This document shows, one piece after another, positions 46,072 through 55,426 of a stretch of DNA of 64,000 nt (its first letter is position 1; every line of letters begins with the position of its first letter). The DNA is from Aquimarina sp. ERC-38. Lineage in GTDB: Bacteria; Bacteroidota; Bacteroidia; Flavobacteriales; Flavobacteriaceae. The position numbers and the translations under genes were made by a program. The notes below the pieces were generated by a model that had not been told where the DNA came from, searched no databases, and worked only from the letters and a program-made list of their open reading frames with translations. The stretch is taken from contig NZ_CP098511.1 of assembly GCF_026222555.1 (NCBI RefSeq), positions 911,501 to 975,500 on the forward strand. The letters are read 5' to 3'.

Positions 46072-47073
46072 ATGAATCATACGGCAGCTTATCTTAAAGA
46101 TCTTTTATATCGATATGATTGTGTCATACTTCCTGGTTTCGGGGCTTTTTTATCACAAAGAAAACCTGCTTTTATCCAGGAAAATAGCCAACATTTTTAT
46201 CCACCGTCCAAAGTAATTTCTTTTAACGAGCAACTGCAACATAATGATGGTTTGTTAGCTAATTATATAGCTTCTGTTGAAAAATGCAGTTTTAAAGAAG
46301 CTGTTGACAAAATTGAAATTTACGTAACTAACCTAAAAAACTCTTTATACAACCAAGAGGTGTATTTAAAAAATATAGGTGCCTTCTTTACTTCAGGAGA
46401 AGGTAGATTACAGTTTAAACCGGACTCACAAACTAATTTTTTACCGGAAGCTTTTGGGTTATCTTCGATTACTACTCCGGCCGTAATTCTTCAAGCTCCG
46501 GAAAGAGAAGTGCTTAAAGAACAAGTAGAAGTATTAGAAGAAAAAACTCCAATTGCTTTTACGCCAGAAAAACGAAAAGAACGAAACTACTCACGATATG
46601 CAGCTACGGCAGCTATTATCATTGGAATTACCGGTTTATTAAGTTATACCGGAATCCAATGGAGAAACAGCCAGGTAGCAGACGCAAATTTTATGACTCG
46701 TACAGAGGTTGCAAAGGATATGGATCATTTGATTCAGGAGGCTACTTTTGAAATAAGTAATCCCCTACCAGCTATCAATTTAGCGGTTGCGAATCTTAAA
46801 GAAAAGAAAACAACCGAATCTTCAACGGTTTACGGATATAAGTATCATATTGTGGCAGGTGCGTTTCGAATTAAAGAAAATGCGATTAATAGAAAAGAGC
46901 ATTTACAAGCTAATGGATATCAAGCCCGTTTAATCGGTAAAAATAAATACGGTTTACATCAGGTAGTATATAATAGCTATGCTACCCGTTATGAAGCTTT
47001 GCAAGCTTTAAAAAACATAAAGCATTCAGAAAATCGGAGAGCATGGTTACTTATTGCTTCCATTCAAAATTAA
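46072..47073 (+). CDS. HU-CCDC81 and SPOR domain protein
   Basis: 333 residues. The N-terminus (~1-125) is a pair of HU-like CCDC81 bacterial domains (AAYLKDLLYRYDCVILPGFGAFL, LYNQEVYLKNIGAFFTSGEGRLQF). One membrane helix lies near 178-197 (AATAAIIIGITGLLSYTGI). The C-terminal SPOR peptidoglycan-binding domain (~255-330) includes YKYHIVAGAFRIKENAINR and RAWLLIASI. The arrangement, with a cytoplasmic HU-like part and periplasmic SPOR, is a recurrent flavobacterial protein thought to sit at the division site. The role of the HU-like domain is unclear. The thioesterase gene follows after 13 bp. Confidence 0.88.
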   Translation: MNHTAAYLKDLLYRYDCVILPGFGAFLSQRKPAFIQENSQHFYPPSKVISFNEQLQHNDGLLANYIASVEKCSFKEAVDKIEIYVTNLKNSLYNQEVYLKNIGAFFTSGEGRLQFKPDSQTNFLPEAFGLSSITTPAVILQAPEREVLKEQVEVLEEKTPIAFTPEKRKERNYSRYAATAAIIIGITGLLSYTGIQWRNSQVADANFMTRTEVAKDMDHLIQEATFEISNPLPAINLAVANLKEKKTTESSTVYGYKYHIVAGAFRIKENAINRKEHLQANGYQARLIGKNKYGLHQVVYNSYATRYEALQALKNIKHSENRRAWLLIASIQN

Positions 47074-47086
47074 GCCCCTCTATTTT

Positions 47087-47596
47087 ATGAACGCCAAATC
47101 TCCTTCCGAATCACTTACGGTACTCACTGATTTGGTACTCACAGGTGAAACCAATTCTTTAAATAATCTTTTTGGTGGTGAATTGTTAGCACGTATGGAC
47201 CGGGCCGGTGGTATTGCCGCAGGTCGACATTCTCGAAGAGTAGTGGTAACGGCATCCGTAAATCATGTTGCATTTAGTAAAGCCATTCCGCTGGGAAGTG
47301 TGGTTACCATTGAAGCTAAGGTATCCCGCGCTTTTACTTCTTCTATGGAAGTGGTCATTGATGTCTGGATTGAAGACCGTCAAAGCGGGGATCGAACCAA
47401 ATCCAATGAAGCTATTTATACGTTTGTTGCTGTAGATGCTCAAGGTACTCCGGTACCAATTCCACCTATCCAACCGGAAACTCCCCTGGAAATTGAACGC
47501 TATGAAGCTGCCTTACGGCGAAAACAACTGAGCCTGGTACTTGCCGGTAAATTAAAAGCTGCAGAAGCTACGGAACTAAAAGCTTTATTTGTCTAG
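47087..47596 (+). CDS. Acyl-CoA thioesterase (hotdog fold)
   Basis: 169 residues from the ATG at 47087 (MNAKSPSESLTVLTDLVL). Hotdog motifs of the YciA/ACOT group: NNLFGGELLARMDRAGGIAAGRHS (usual GGxxMxxxDxxAxxxA) and VTASVNHVAFSKAIPLGSVVTIEA. A C-terminal tail (RYEAALRRKQL) follows. It hydrolyses acyl-CoA to free CoA and acid; chain-length preference cannot be read from the sequence. It is probably cotranscribed with the HU/SPOR gene and converges on the LytM gene with a 5-bp gap. Confidence 0.9.
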   Translation: MNAKSPSESLTVLTDLVLTGETNSLNNLFGGELLARMDRAGGIAAGRHSRRVVVTASVNHVAFSKAIPLGSVVTIEAKVSRAFTSSMEVVIDVWIEDRQSGDRTKSNEAIYTFVAVDAQGTPVPIPPIQPETPLEIERYEAALRRKQLSLVLAGKLKAAEATELKALFV

Positions 47597-47601
47597 TATT
47601 C

Positions 47602-48834
47602 TTACATTCTATAAATCCATTGTTGGGGATTTAGTTTTTTAGTATTTTGATAAATCAGGAATTTCATAATAGCCCTACCGGTTGCGGGATTTGTCCGGAC
47701 GTTACCGATTACTTCTTTTGTTTCTAACTTTTGACCTTCGGTTACTGCGATGTTCTCGAGGTTGTAATAGGTCGTTATGTAATTTCCATGTTTGACGATG
47801 ACCAGACGGCTTGCCCCTTTTAATTTTTTAATATCCATTACTTCTCCGGCAAAAATTGCCCTTGCTTTTTCTCCAGGTTTGGTTTCCAGTTCTACCCCGC
47901 TACTATTAATTTCAATATTGGGTAGGGTGGGATGGGGTTGACGACCAAATTTTTTAGTGATTCGGCCGGCACCTACCGGCCAGGGAAGCTTTCCTTTATT
48001 TGCCGTAAAGCTGTCGGCCAACTTTTTATCCTCGGGGGTTAGTGAGAAGGTAGTGGCCGTTCCAGTAGTTGCTGTCTTTGAAGTTTTCTTCTTTTTGTTA
48101 GCTCGTGCAATTGCTTCTCGTATTAGTTTTTCGATCTGCCGGTCAACTGCATCTGCTTCTTTTTGTTTTTGTCGAATTTGCTTTTTATAAACACTTTCTT
48201 TACTACGAATAGTTGCCATTAGCGCTACCTGCTGTTTTTTTTGCGAAGCCAATTTTGCCTGTACCTCTTTGTTTTCCTGAACCAGTTTTTCTTTATTTTC
48301 TTTTTTCTTGGCCAGGTCCAGGTTTAACTGTTGTAAATCGGTTGCTTTGTTTTGAATCTGTTCCCCCTGTTCTCTTCGGTATTCATTGTATTGTTTTAAG
48401 TATTGTAACCTGCGATAGGCTTGAGCGAAATCAGCAGAGGATAGTAAAAACATAATTTTGCTTTGTTGCGATTTGCTGCGACGTGCCTGTACTACCATTT
48501 TGGCATATTCTTCTTTCAGTACCTTTAGTTCTTTGCGGTAGTCTTGTATTTTATTTAGGTTGGCATTGATCTCACGAGAAAGTAAATTGGCTTGTTGATT
48601 GGTAACCTTGATCAGGTTTTGCCGGGTTTGAATTTGAGAACTCAGTGTTTCTACTTCATCCAGTACTGACTTTTCTTTAGCCTTATTGGATTCTTGCAGT
48701 TGCATCATGCTAGCAATTTCCTGGCGTAACTGCTTCCGTTTTTCTTCTAGCTGTTCCTGCTTGGTTTTTTGAGAAAATGCATTGAAGCTTAAACAACAAA
48801 TTATACAAACGGCGAATAATTTACTTATGCTCAT
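47602..48834 (-). CDS. EnvC-like coiled-coil protein with degenerate LytM domain
   Basis: 410 residues: signal peptide (ending NAFSQ), a long coiled coil (~22-250, Lys/Gln/Glu-rich), a linker, and a LytM/M23-like domain (~290-408: LPWPVGAGRITKKFGRQPHP). The zinc ligands of active M23 peptidases are missing. The usual HxGxD is SSGVELE, the HGxxxxTxYxHL loop reads KHGNYITTYYNL, and the final HxH is IMKFLIY. It is therefore more likely an amidase activator in the manner of EnvC than an endopeptidase. Last gene of the leftward envelope cluster; its start overlaps the upstream DUF4292 gene by 4 bp. Confidence 0.88.
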   Translation of the reverse strand: MSISKLFAVCIICCLSFNAFSQKTKQEQLEEKRKQLRQEIASMMQLQESNKAKEKSVLDEVETLSSQIQTRQNLIKVTNQQANLLSREINANLNKIQDYRKELKVLKEEYAKMVVQARRSKSQQSKIMFLLSSADFAQAYRRLQYLKQYNEYRREQGEQIQNKATDLQQLNLDLAKKKENKEKLVQENKEVQAKLASQKKQQVALMATIRSKESVYKKQIRQKQKEADAVDRQIEKLIREAIARANKKKKTSKTATTGTATTFSLTPEDKKLADSFTANKGKLPWPVGAGRITKKFGRQPHPTLPNIEINSSGVELETKPGEKARAIFAGEVMDIKKLKGASRLVIVKHGNYITTYYNLENIAVTEGQKLETKEVIGNVRTNPATGRAIMKFLIYQNTKKLNPQQWIYRM

Positions 48835-49604
48835 TCAATGCTAACTTTTTCATATCCTTTCGGAATAGAAAACGGAAAACTTACAGCTGCATTGTAATCT
48901 ACCGTCTTATATTCAATCTTGATTTTGGTAATATCACTTTCATCCTTTGCCTGAATTTCTATTTTCTTCGGAAAATCCTGATTGGCTACCTTTTGATATT
49001 CTTCATAATTAATCCGGGCACTACGGTTCTTTTCAGCTTGTGCAATTTGTTGCCATTGTAATTTAAAAGTATTAGGATTGAAAGCCAATAATCTTTGAAA
49101 TAATGCTAATTCTTCTTTAGGTTTTAAAATATATACATCTGATACTACTGAAGATTGAAAGGCTTCGCTATTCAAATCAAATATGGCTTTTCCGATCAAC
49201 ATTTGTTGTATTTGTTCAAAATTCAAAGTAGTCCCCAAAAATTTACTGAGAACACTGAAATCCCCTTCAAAATAAGAATTATTAATTTTTTCGTAATAAC
49301 TGACTTTATCCGGAGTAATAAGTACTTTTGCTAACGTAATTCCTAACATTTTAGCACTTAGCCATATCTTCTCGTCTTTTTTCATTCGTAAGGTTACACT
49401 TGGGCTCACCGATTGTTTTTTACCTTCATATCTTACTCGAAGTTTTGCATTCAGGGTGTTAAAATCAAAGGTGTTTGTATTATACTTGTCAATAACCTTT
49501 TCAGCTTTCATTTTCTTTAGTTTTGCACCTCCAATTCCTTTTGTTCCGCCGCAAGAAGTTATTACCATGACAATAACTATTAATATTCCAATTTTCTTCC
49601 TCAT
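48831..49604 (-). CDS. DUF4292 lipoprotein
   Basis: 257 residues with a lipoprotein signal (MRKKIGILIVIVMVITSC) followed by GGTKGIGG. The mature part resembles LolB/LppX-like outer-membrane lipoprotein folds: FNTLNAKLRVRYEGKKQ, LRMKKDEKIWLSAKMLGITLAKVLITPD and YFEGDFSVLSKFLG. The family occurs at this position in many flavobacteria, between a TPR protein and an EnvC-like protein, and may take part in envelope assembly. The 4-bp overlap with the next gene and 3-bp gap to the previous one indicate one operon. Confidence 0.85.
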   Translation of the reverse strand: MRKKIGILIVIVMVITSCGGTKGIGGAKLKKMKAEKVIDKYNTNTFDFNTLNAKLRVRYEGKKQSVSPSVTLRMKKDEKIWLSAKMLGITLAKVLITPDKVSYYEKINNSYFEGDFSVLSKFLGTTLNFEQIQQMLIGKAIFDLNSEAFQSSVVSDVYILKPKEELALFQRLLAFNPNTFKLQWQQIAQAEKNRSARINYEEYQKVANQDFPKKIEIQAKDESDITKIKIEYKTVDYNAAVSFPFSIPKGYEKVSIE

Positions 49605-49607
49605 GAA

Positions 49608-50978
49608 TTATTGTACTTTACGCTGGTTTTCGACTGCCTTCTTTTCAAATTCGGCTGCCTTTTCAGGGCTTCCTTTTTTTTGATAGGCTAAAGATAGTTG
49701 TTTGTACAGATCAGATAACAATTTAGGGTCATCAATAACAAAATCTACCCCGGTTTCTAAAGATTCAATGGCATCATCTACCTCATCGGTATTAAGAAAA
49801 GTTACTCCTTGTACTAAATATAGTACCGGTTGCGTAGGATATAATTCGAGTGCTAATTCGCTTCCTATTTTAGCTTTTTCAAATCGTTTTAGATCTAGTT
49901 GCAATAACAAAATCCTCTTTAATACTGTAAAGTCTGAAGCATTAGCTTGTAAGCCTTTTTCGTAGAAGTTTAATGCCAGTTCTTTTTGGTTTTTTTCGTA
50001 GTAATAATTTCCAATTTCAGTAGCGATTTTAGGACCTGCCTTATCTCCGTCAAAAGCTTTGGATACTTCAACCAAGTTGGATTCATATTGCGGATTGCCT
50101 TTTATATAAATAAGAAAATCATTAACTACTTTATATTTTGCATCCGAATCTACGACTTTACTAGCCAACGAAATTTTAATAGAATTTACCGCTTCGTTAA
50201 TTTGATTATCGTTCAGGTAAAACTTGTACAACGCTAAATGTACCAGTTCGGATTTTGGGTTTCTCTCTATTAATTTTTTTGCAACTTTAAAAGCTTCTTC
50301 TTTCTGATCGTTTTGACTATACAGGTAGATAAGGTTGATATAATTTTGTTCGTTTTTAGGATTACTTTCGATTTTCTGTTCTAATTTGGCAATCTGACTA
50401 TTCGGATTGGTAAGTTTTGAACCGATTTTTAACCGAAGTTGTTGCCGGTAACTATCCGTACCCAACTCTTCTTCTAATTCGTCAATAAGGTTCATGGCTT
50501 CTTCATACCTTTTTTCCAGAAAATATAAGTTAGCCAGTTGTTCTTTAAATAAAGGGTCGTACGTAACCAGTTTTTCAACTGTTCCTACGGATTCTTTAAA
50601 TTTACCCTGAACAAAATAGGTTTCATAGAGTAATTCAAGAATATACCGCTTTTCTTCAATTTTATCCAAGGCTTTCTTAAACTGAATTTCAGCTTGATCG
50701 TATACTTTTAAAGCCTGGTAATTCTTGCCGAGTTCTACATATAATATTCCTGGAGAACTGTCAATTTTAATACATTTTTCTAACGCTTGTACGGCTTTTT
50801 CATGATTGGTAATTGCTTTTTGTTTGAGGGCTTCAAAAAAACTTTCCTGAAACTCATCTGAATTATTGCCAAGATCATCCACATTAATTTCCATCTGAGG
50901 TTTGATTTCCTGAGCACTAAGCTTCCCTCCCAGAAACAGGACTAACAGTAATTTGTAAATGATCTTGTTATAAAGCAT
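49608..50978 (-). CDS. Exported tetratricopeptide-repeat protein
   Basis: 456 residues with a signal peptide (MLYNKIIYKLLLVLFLGGKLSA) and about ten TPR units throughout (HEKAVQALEKCIKIDSSPGIL, LYVELGKNYQALKVYDQAEIQF, KAEEALNLIDELEEE-like helices, LALNFYEKGLQANASDFTV). It is probably a periplasmic protein-interaction scaffold. It is part of the cluster with DUF4292, the LytM-like protein and the sugar nucleotidyltransferase (3-bp gap). No enzymatic motif. Confidence 0.85.
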   Translation of the reverse strand: MLYNKIIYKLLLVLFLGGKLSAQEIKPQMEINVDDLGNNSDEFQESFFEALKQKAITNHEKAVQALEKCIKIDSSPGILYVELGKNYQALKVYDQAEIQFKKALDKIEEKRYILELLYETYFVQGKFKESVGTVEKLVTYDPLFKEQLANLYFLEKRYEEAMNLIDELEEELGTDSYRQQLRLKIGSKLTNPNSQIAKLEQKIESNPKNEQNYINLIYLYSQNDQKEEAFKVAKKLIERNPKSELVHLALYKFYLNDNQINEAVNSIKISLASKVVDSDAKYKVVNDFLIYIKGNPQYESNLVEVSKAFDGDKAGPKIATEIGNYYYEKNQKELALNFYEKGLQANASDFTVLKRILLLQLDLKRFEKAKIGSELALELYPTQPVLYLVQGVTFLNTDEVDDAIESLETGVDFVIDDPKLLSDLYKQLSLAYQKKGSPEKAAEFEKKAVENQRKVQ

Positions 50979-50981
50979 ATT

Positions 50982-51998
50982 TTATTTTAAAACGGAATAA
51001 TCCCCAATACTTACCGTGGTAAATTCGCCATCATATTGCACGTTATTACCAATCATCGCATTGTCTAGTTTTGCATTTTTTATGGTCGTATTAGTTTGTA
51101 CCAAAGAATTTTTTATGCTTGTATTCTCAATCACACAACCGTCTCCGATAGAAACATTAGGCCCTACTTTAGCATTATTTAAAACTACCCCTTTCCCAAT
51201 ATAACAAGGTTTGATAATTTCAGATTCATCCTGAATTAGATCAGGGTCAATCAAAGGTTCCTGGTCTTGTTCTAAAAAACCTAACATCCTGGTATTTGTT
51301 TCCACTGTCACCGCTTTATTTCCGCAGTCCATCCATTCGTCAACTTCTCCTGTCACAAAAACCTTTCCGCTTTGTATCATTCGCTTGATTCCGTCATTAA
51401 TTTGATACTCACCGCCGTTGATAATATTATTTTCCAGTACGTATTGTAATTCTTTTTTCAGGACTTCAACATCTTTATAATAATAAATACCAATGACCGC
51501 TAAATCCGAAACAAACTCTTCCGGTTTTTCTATTAGTTCTACGATTTCTTTTTTTTCATTCAGTTTTACGACGCCATAAGCTTCCGGTTGATCTACCTGC
51601 TTTACCCAGATGACCGCATCTGCATTTTTATCCAGGTTAAAATTAGCTTTAATCAAGGTGTCTGCATACGCAATTACCGCTGGTCCGGAAAGGGAATCCG
51701 CAGCGCACATAATGGCATGCCCGGTTCCTAAAGGTTGATCCTGACGATAAATCGAAGCTTTTGCATTTAATTCTGCCGCCAATTCTTTTAGGCTTCCTAC
51801 CACATCTTCCCCAAAAAAAGCGGGATCTCCCAGGATGAAGGCAATTTCGTCAACCGGTTCGTCCAGTACCTTAGAAATATCCGTGACTAATCTATGTACA
51901 ATCGGTTTTCCGGCGATAGGTATTAATGGTTTAGGAACTGTTAAGGTATGAGGGCGCAATCTTGATCCGCGACCTGCCATAGGAACTATTATTTTCAT
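50982..51998 (-). CDS. Sugar-1-phosphate nucleotidyltransferase
   Basis: 338 residues. The nucleotide-binding signature is VPMAGRGSRLRPHTLTVPKPLIPIAGKPI. AYADTLIKA holds the metal-binding Asp, and AYGVVKLNEKKEIVELIEKP and EWMDCGNK are typical of the RmlA/GlmU-like group. The C-terminus is a left-handed beta-helix hexapeptide stretch (CYIGKGVVLNNAKVGPNVSIG...). It makes an NDP-sugar for surface polysaccharide; base and sugar specificity are not clear from motifs. It lies in the cluster with the flippase and dut. Confidence 0.88.
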   Translation of the reverse strand: MKIIVPMAGRGSRLRPHTLTVPKPLIPIAGKPIVHRLVTDISKVLDEPVDEIAFILGDPAFFGEDVVGSLKELAAELNAKASIYRQDQPLGTGHAIMCAADSLSGPAVIAYADTLIKANFNLDKNADAVIWVKQVDQPEAYGVVKLNEKKEIVELIEKPEEFVSDLAVIGIYYYKDVEVLKKELQYVLENNIINGGEYQINDGIKRMIQSGKVFVTGEVDEWMDCGNKAVTVETNTRMLGFLEQDQEPLIDPDLIQDESEIIKPCYIGKGVVLNNAKVGPNVSIGDGCVIENTSIKNSLVQTNTTIKNAKLDNAMIGNNVQYDGEFTTVSIGDYSVLK

Positions 51999-52061
51999 TG
52001 TTTGTTGTTATCTAGGTTTTGTTAGAAACCTTAATTGTTTGTATATGTGCTTTACTGTTTT

Positions 52062-52496
52062 TTATTTAACCCCGGTACTACCGAACCCCCCTGCTCCCCG
52101 ACTGGTTTCCGACAAAACGTCCACTTCATTCCAGGTTGCCTGCTCATATTTAGCTAAAACCATTTGTGCAATCCGGTCACCGTTTTGGATTTCGAAGTTT
52201 TCTTTTGACAAATTGATTAGAATTACTCCAACTTCTCCTCGATAATCCGCATCAATCGTTCCCGGAGCATTTAATACCGTAACCCCTTTTTTAATCGCCA
52301 ATCCGCTTCGGGGTCTAACCTGTGCTTCAATCCCTACGGGTAATTCCATAAATAGCCCGGTAGGTATAATTTTACGTTCCATAGGTTCCAGTACCACAGG
52401 ATCGGTAAGATTTGCTTTTATATCCATTCCTGCGGAAGCTATGGTTTCGTAATTAGGTAAGGAATGAGATGATTTATTAATAATGTGTACGGTCAT
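52062..52496 (-). CDS. dut: dUTP diphosphatase
   Basis: 144 residues, trimeric dUTPase. All five motifs: AGMDIKANL (I), [12 protein letters not shown] (II), [21 protein letters not shown] (III, catalytic Asp), [13 protein letters not shown] (IV) and the C-terminal arm [10 protein letters not shown] (V). It removes dUTP and supplies dUMP for thymidylate synthesis. A TAGCTTTG element ends 5 bp before the ATG, so it probably has its own leaderless transcript within the cluster. Confidence 0.96.
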   Translation of the reverse strand: MTVHIINKSSHSLPNYETIASAGMDIKANLTDPVVLEPMERKIIPTGLFMELPVGIEAQVRPRSGLAIKKGVTVLNAPGTIDADYRGEVGVILINLSKENFEIQNGDRIAQMVLAKYEQATWNEVDVLSETSRGAGGFGSTGVK

Positions 52497-52500
52497 AAAA

Positions 52501-52508
52501 CAAAGCTA
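52501..52508 (-). promoter_or_regulatory. dut: Putative -7 element TAGCTTTG for dut
   Basis: Minus-strand match to TAnnTTTG, with the last G 5 bp from the dut ATG. The same geometry is seen at rbfA. Confidence 0.5.
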
Positions 52509-52521
52509 ATTTTTTAGGGAT

Positions 52522-53967
52522 TTATTTTTTTAGTATTCTGCTTATCTCTTTTCGTTCCCCAAAATATAAAAGTAGCAAAAACGTAAGGAATAGCGGAACA
52601 GATACTAAATAATTGCTGTCAAATACATAAAAAGAAAGGGTTGAAAACAATATGGATAATCCAAAATAAGTTCCGATTTTTTTTAGGTCGTAGGGGATAG
52701 GATATTGTTTTCTACCCAGCCACCAGGAACTTAACATCATAAAACTATAAGCTACCAGGGTGGCGATAGCAGAACCTATATAGGAAATATATGGGATTAA
52801 AAGGATATTAAGAACTAATGTAATTATTGCTGCTACTACTGAAATATATGCCCCTATGATGGTCTTATCCGTAACTTTATACCATACAGATAGGTTGTGA
52901 TAAATCCCTAAACAAAAATTTGCCAGCAATACGATAGGTACGATTATAATTCCCTCCCAATACACTGGATCTCTTACAATATATACTTTTAAAATATCAA
53001 TAAAAGTCACTACAAAAAGAAAAATAACTGCTCCGAAAATAACAAAATACTTGGTAATTTGCGCATAGGTGTTTGCTGCGTTTTTTTCTTTGGCCTGACT
53101 AAAAAAGAAAGGCTCGATTCCTAATCGGAATGCTGTAGCAAATAAGGTCATAAACAAGGCTAACTTATAGCAAGCTCCGTAAATTCCCACCTGTGCTTTT
53201 GCAATTGCATCCGGTAGCATTTTACTTAGTAAGATTTTATCAAAGGTTTCATTAATGGAATAAGCAGCTCCGGCAATCAGAACCGGCCACCCGTATTGCA
53301 TCATTTGTTTCCAAAGTTTTACATCAACTTTATAGGATATCTTAAAATAAAAGGAAGCCAACGCTAGTAGTGTAAAAGCACTGGCAATAAAATTGGAAAT
53401 AAAGATAAAATGAATTTCGTTTTGGTTTTCAAAAAGATGATAAATTAAAGAATTCGGAGAAATCATTTTTGACATATAAACCAAAAAATATACGTTCAAA
53501 GATAAATTGATTACAACGTTTGCAATTTTAATAATAGCATATTTTATCGGCCTCTGGGATGCCCTTAGATAAGCAAACGGGATGATAACGACTGCGTCCA
53601 GAAATAAAATCCAAATTACCAGTTTAATATAATTAACATCAATTTCAACGAAGTCCGCAATTGCTCCCTGAAAAGTCCAGGCTATCCCTACGAATAGGAG
53701 GGATGAAAACAATAAAGAAAGCGTAGAAGTGTTGACTACCTGTTTTTGTTGTGATTTTTCCTGGTAAAACCGAAAAAACGCGGTTTCCATTCCGTAGGCC
53801 AGGATTACGTTACAAATGATAAAATAAGAAAAGATGATGGTTACTTTTCCGTATTCATCTTCAGGTAGGATATTGGTATATAACGGAAGTAACAGAAATG
53901 AAAACATCCTGGGCAATACCGTTGCCAAGCCGTAGATAAAGGTCTGTTTAAAAAGCTTCTGAAAAAT
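52522..53967 (-). CDS. Polysaccharide flippase (Wzx/MATE-like), start codon uncertain
   Basis: An integral membrane protein of ~480 residues with 12-14 hydrophobic helices, of the oligosaccharide flippase family: PRMFSFLLLPLYTNILPEDEYG at the N-terminus, TAFFRFYQEKS, and RLGIEPFFFSQAKEKNA in the middle. The first canonical start is a TTG at 53928, but family homology clearly begins earlier: the codons upstream read FQKLFKQTFIYGL in frame. No ATG, GTG or TTG lies between 53928 and the in-frame stop just beyond 53979. I therefore set the start tentatively at an ATT at 53967. Either a rare start is used or the 5' end has been damaged. It flips lipid-linked sugars for O-antigen or capsule. Confidence 0.8.
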   Translation of the reverse strand: MFQKLFKQTFIYGLATVLPRMFSFLLLPLYTNILPEDEYGKVTIIFSYFIICNVILAYGMETAFFRFYQEKSQQKQVVNTSTLSLLFSSLLFVGIAWTFQGAIADFVEIDVNYIKLVIWILFLDAVVIIPFAYLRASQRPIKYAIIKIANVVINLSLNVYFLVYMSKMISPNSLIYHLFENQNEIHFIFISNFIASAFTLLALASFYFKISYKVDVKLWKQMMQYGWPVLIAGAAYSINETFDKILLSKMLPDAIAKAQVGIYGACYKLALFMTLFATAFRLGIEPFFFSQAKEKNAANTYAQITKYFVIFGAVIFLFVVTFIDILKVYIVRDPVYWEGIIIVPIVLLANFCLGIYHNLSVWYKVTDKTIIGAYISVVAAIITLVLNILLIPYISYIGSAIATLVAYSFMMLSSWWLGRKQYPIPYDLKKIGTYFGLSILFSTLSFYVFDSNYLVSVPLFLTFLLLLYFGERKEISRILKK

Positions 53968-54215
53968 AAGTGTATGGTCTTAAATTACAGAGTAAAAATA
54001 CGATTAATCTCTGTTTGTTTAAGAGAAAGTTGAAAATAGGGCTGCTGTTGGTATAGTGGTTTTGTTTTTGAAAGTGGTTTTTTATTTGCTTACTCTTATG
54101 TGACACACCTATAGCCCCCACTTCAAAAAGCTCAATACAGGGTTCGATAGGGGAACTCGGTACGGGTTTCAAAAGGAAACCTAGCTCAGGTTCATAGAGG
54201 GAAATTTGCATAATT

Positions 54216-55412
54216 CTAATTTACCTCTTTTACAAATTCATTTACATTCTTATTTTTATCTACCACAACAATCCGAGTTTTACCTTTTGGCAAGGCTAGA
54301 AAAAACGGTTTTGTTTTATCACTAACTTCTACAATATCCATAGGTACTGCTTCTTTATAATTCTCTTCTATATTAAAAGCTAATACCTGACACGGTAATT
54401 CAATATTGAAATCTGAAATATTAATTTCAACCCATTCTTTATCATCTGCTTTTACCCATTTGGGTCGATTGTGAATATAGCTTGTTTTAGGATGGAAAAT
54501 AGCAATGTCATAATAGCCTTCTTTACCTTGTTTGATCTGATAGCTTGAATTCGTATGATCTACCAAAACTCTGGAAACTTTCAACTCCGGAATTGCATTA
54601 TACAACGGATGATTATATTCAGCGTTGCTTCTTTCTGTAAAAATTATTTGATTTATGGTTAAAGGATCCTCTCCGGTTAAAATTTTTAAATGTTCTGCCA
54701 TGGCTTTTCCCCAAAATGGATGTTTGCCTTCCAAAGCATGATCAAAACCTCCGTATATAAGCGTTTTTCCTTCCTTCTTCCCAGTTATAATATTTTTTGC
54801 CTGATTTATTTCACGATTATTATAATCACTCATATCATCATAAGGATATACCCAAAATCCCAATTGTAATGCAGTTCTTATTAACTCTCCAAATTGAGGT
54901 TCTCTAGAATAACTTCCTGACGTCATCAGCGGATATTTTCTTTGGTTGAGTAAGGTATCTTTATATTTCTTTTTAACAGATAAGGTTTCAACAGCTAAAT
55001 TTTTAAAGCCTTGTTTGTATAATTCTTCTAATAAACTTTTGGCAAATATTCGATGTTGTGGTTGGTGATGTGCCTCATTTAGAATGGTATAATTAACTTT
55101 TGTTGTTTCTTGAAGGACAAAGTTTTTAGCGTTTTTAAAATGGTATACATTTAAAATACTGTCAATCTTTAGACTATTAAAACCTTTATATGTTCTTTTC
55201 TTTACAGCACTATCCCATGTCCGTAAAGCTTCTTTATACTCACCAATAGAAGACAGATAAAAAGCTGCGGTTTGCCCGTCTTTAGCTGCTAGTTCTTTTA
55301 ACTCTGCTTTAAATTTATATTTATGATCGTAAGTACTTTCCTGTGCTTGTAATATGCTAAAAAATGGAATACTAAAAACAGTCAGGAAAAGAAGGTATTT
55401 TAAAAAATGCAT
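54216..55412 (-). CDS. Exported protein with ChaN/erythromycin-esterase-like motif
   Basis: 398 residues with a signal peptide (MHFLKYLLFLTVFSIPFFSILQA). The region ILNEAHHQPQHRIFAKSLLEEL...GFKNLAVETL (~108-145) resembles the E-x-x-H core of ChaN/TIKI/EreA-like proteins, with a later YGGFDHALEGKH. I do not recognise the exact family, and no substrate can be proposed. It may form a two-gene unit with the lipoprotein gene upstream (14-bp gap). Low-level alternative: a secreted metal- or haem-binding protein. Confidence 0.6.
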   Translation of the reverse strand: MHFLKYLLFLTVFSIPFFSILQAQESTYDHKYKFKAELKELAAKDGQTAAFYLSSIGEYKEALRTWDSAVKKRTYKGFNSLKIDSILNVYHFKNAKNFVLQETTKVNYTILNEAHHQPQHRIFAKSLLEELYKQGFKNLAVETLSVKKKYKDTLLNQRKYPLMTSGSYSREPQFGELIRTALQLGFWVYPYDDMSDYNNREINQAKNIITGKKEGKTLIYGGFDHALEGKHPFWGKAMAEHLKILTGEDPLTINQIIFTERSNAEYNHPLYNAIPELKVSRVLVDHTNSSYQIKQGKEGYYDIAIFHPKTSYIHNRPKWVKADDKEWVEINISDFNIELPCQVLAFNIEENYKEAVPMDIVEVSDKTKPFFLALPKGKTRIVVVDKNKNVNEFVKEVN

Positions 55413-55426
55413 CTTCTCAAATTCTC

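Noticed and set aside
53948..54211. 87-codon frame upstream of the flippase (minus strand)
   Set aside because: No recognisable domain, odd Pro/Ser/Glu-rich composition, and its 3' end overlaps the flippase N-terminus in another phase. I consider it non-coding.
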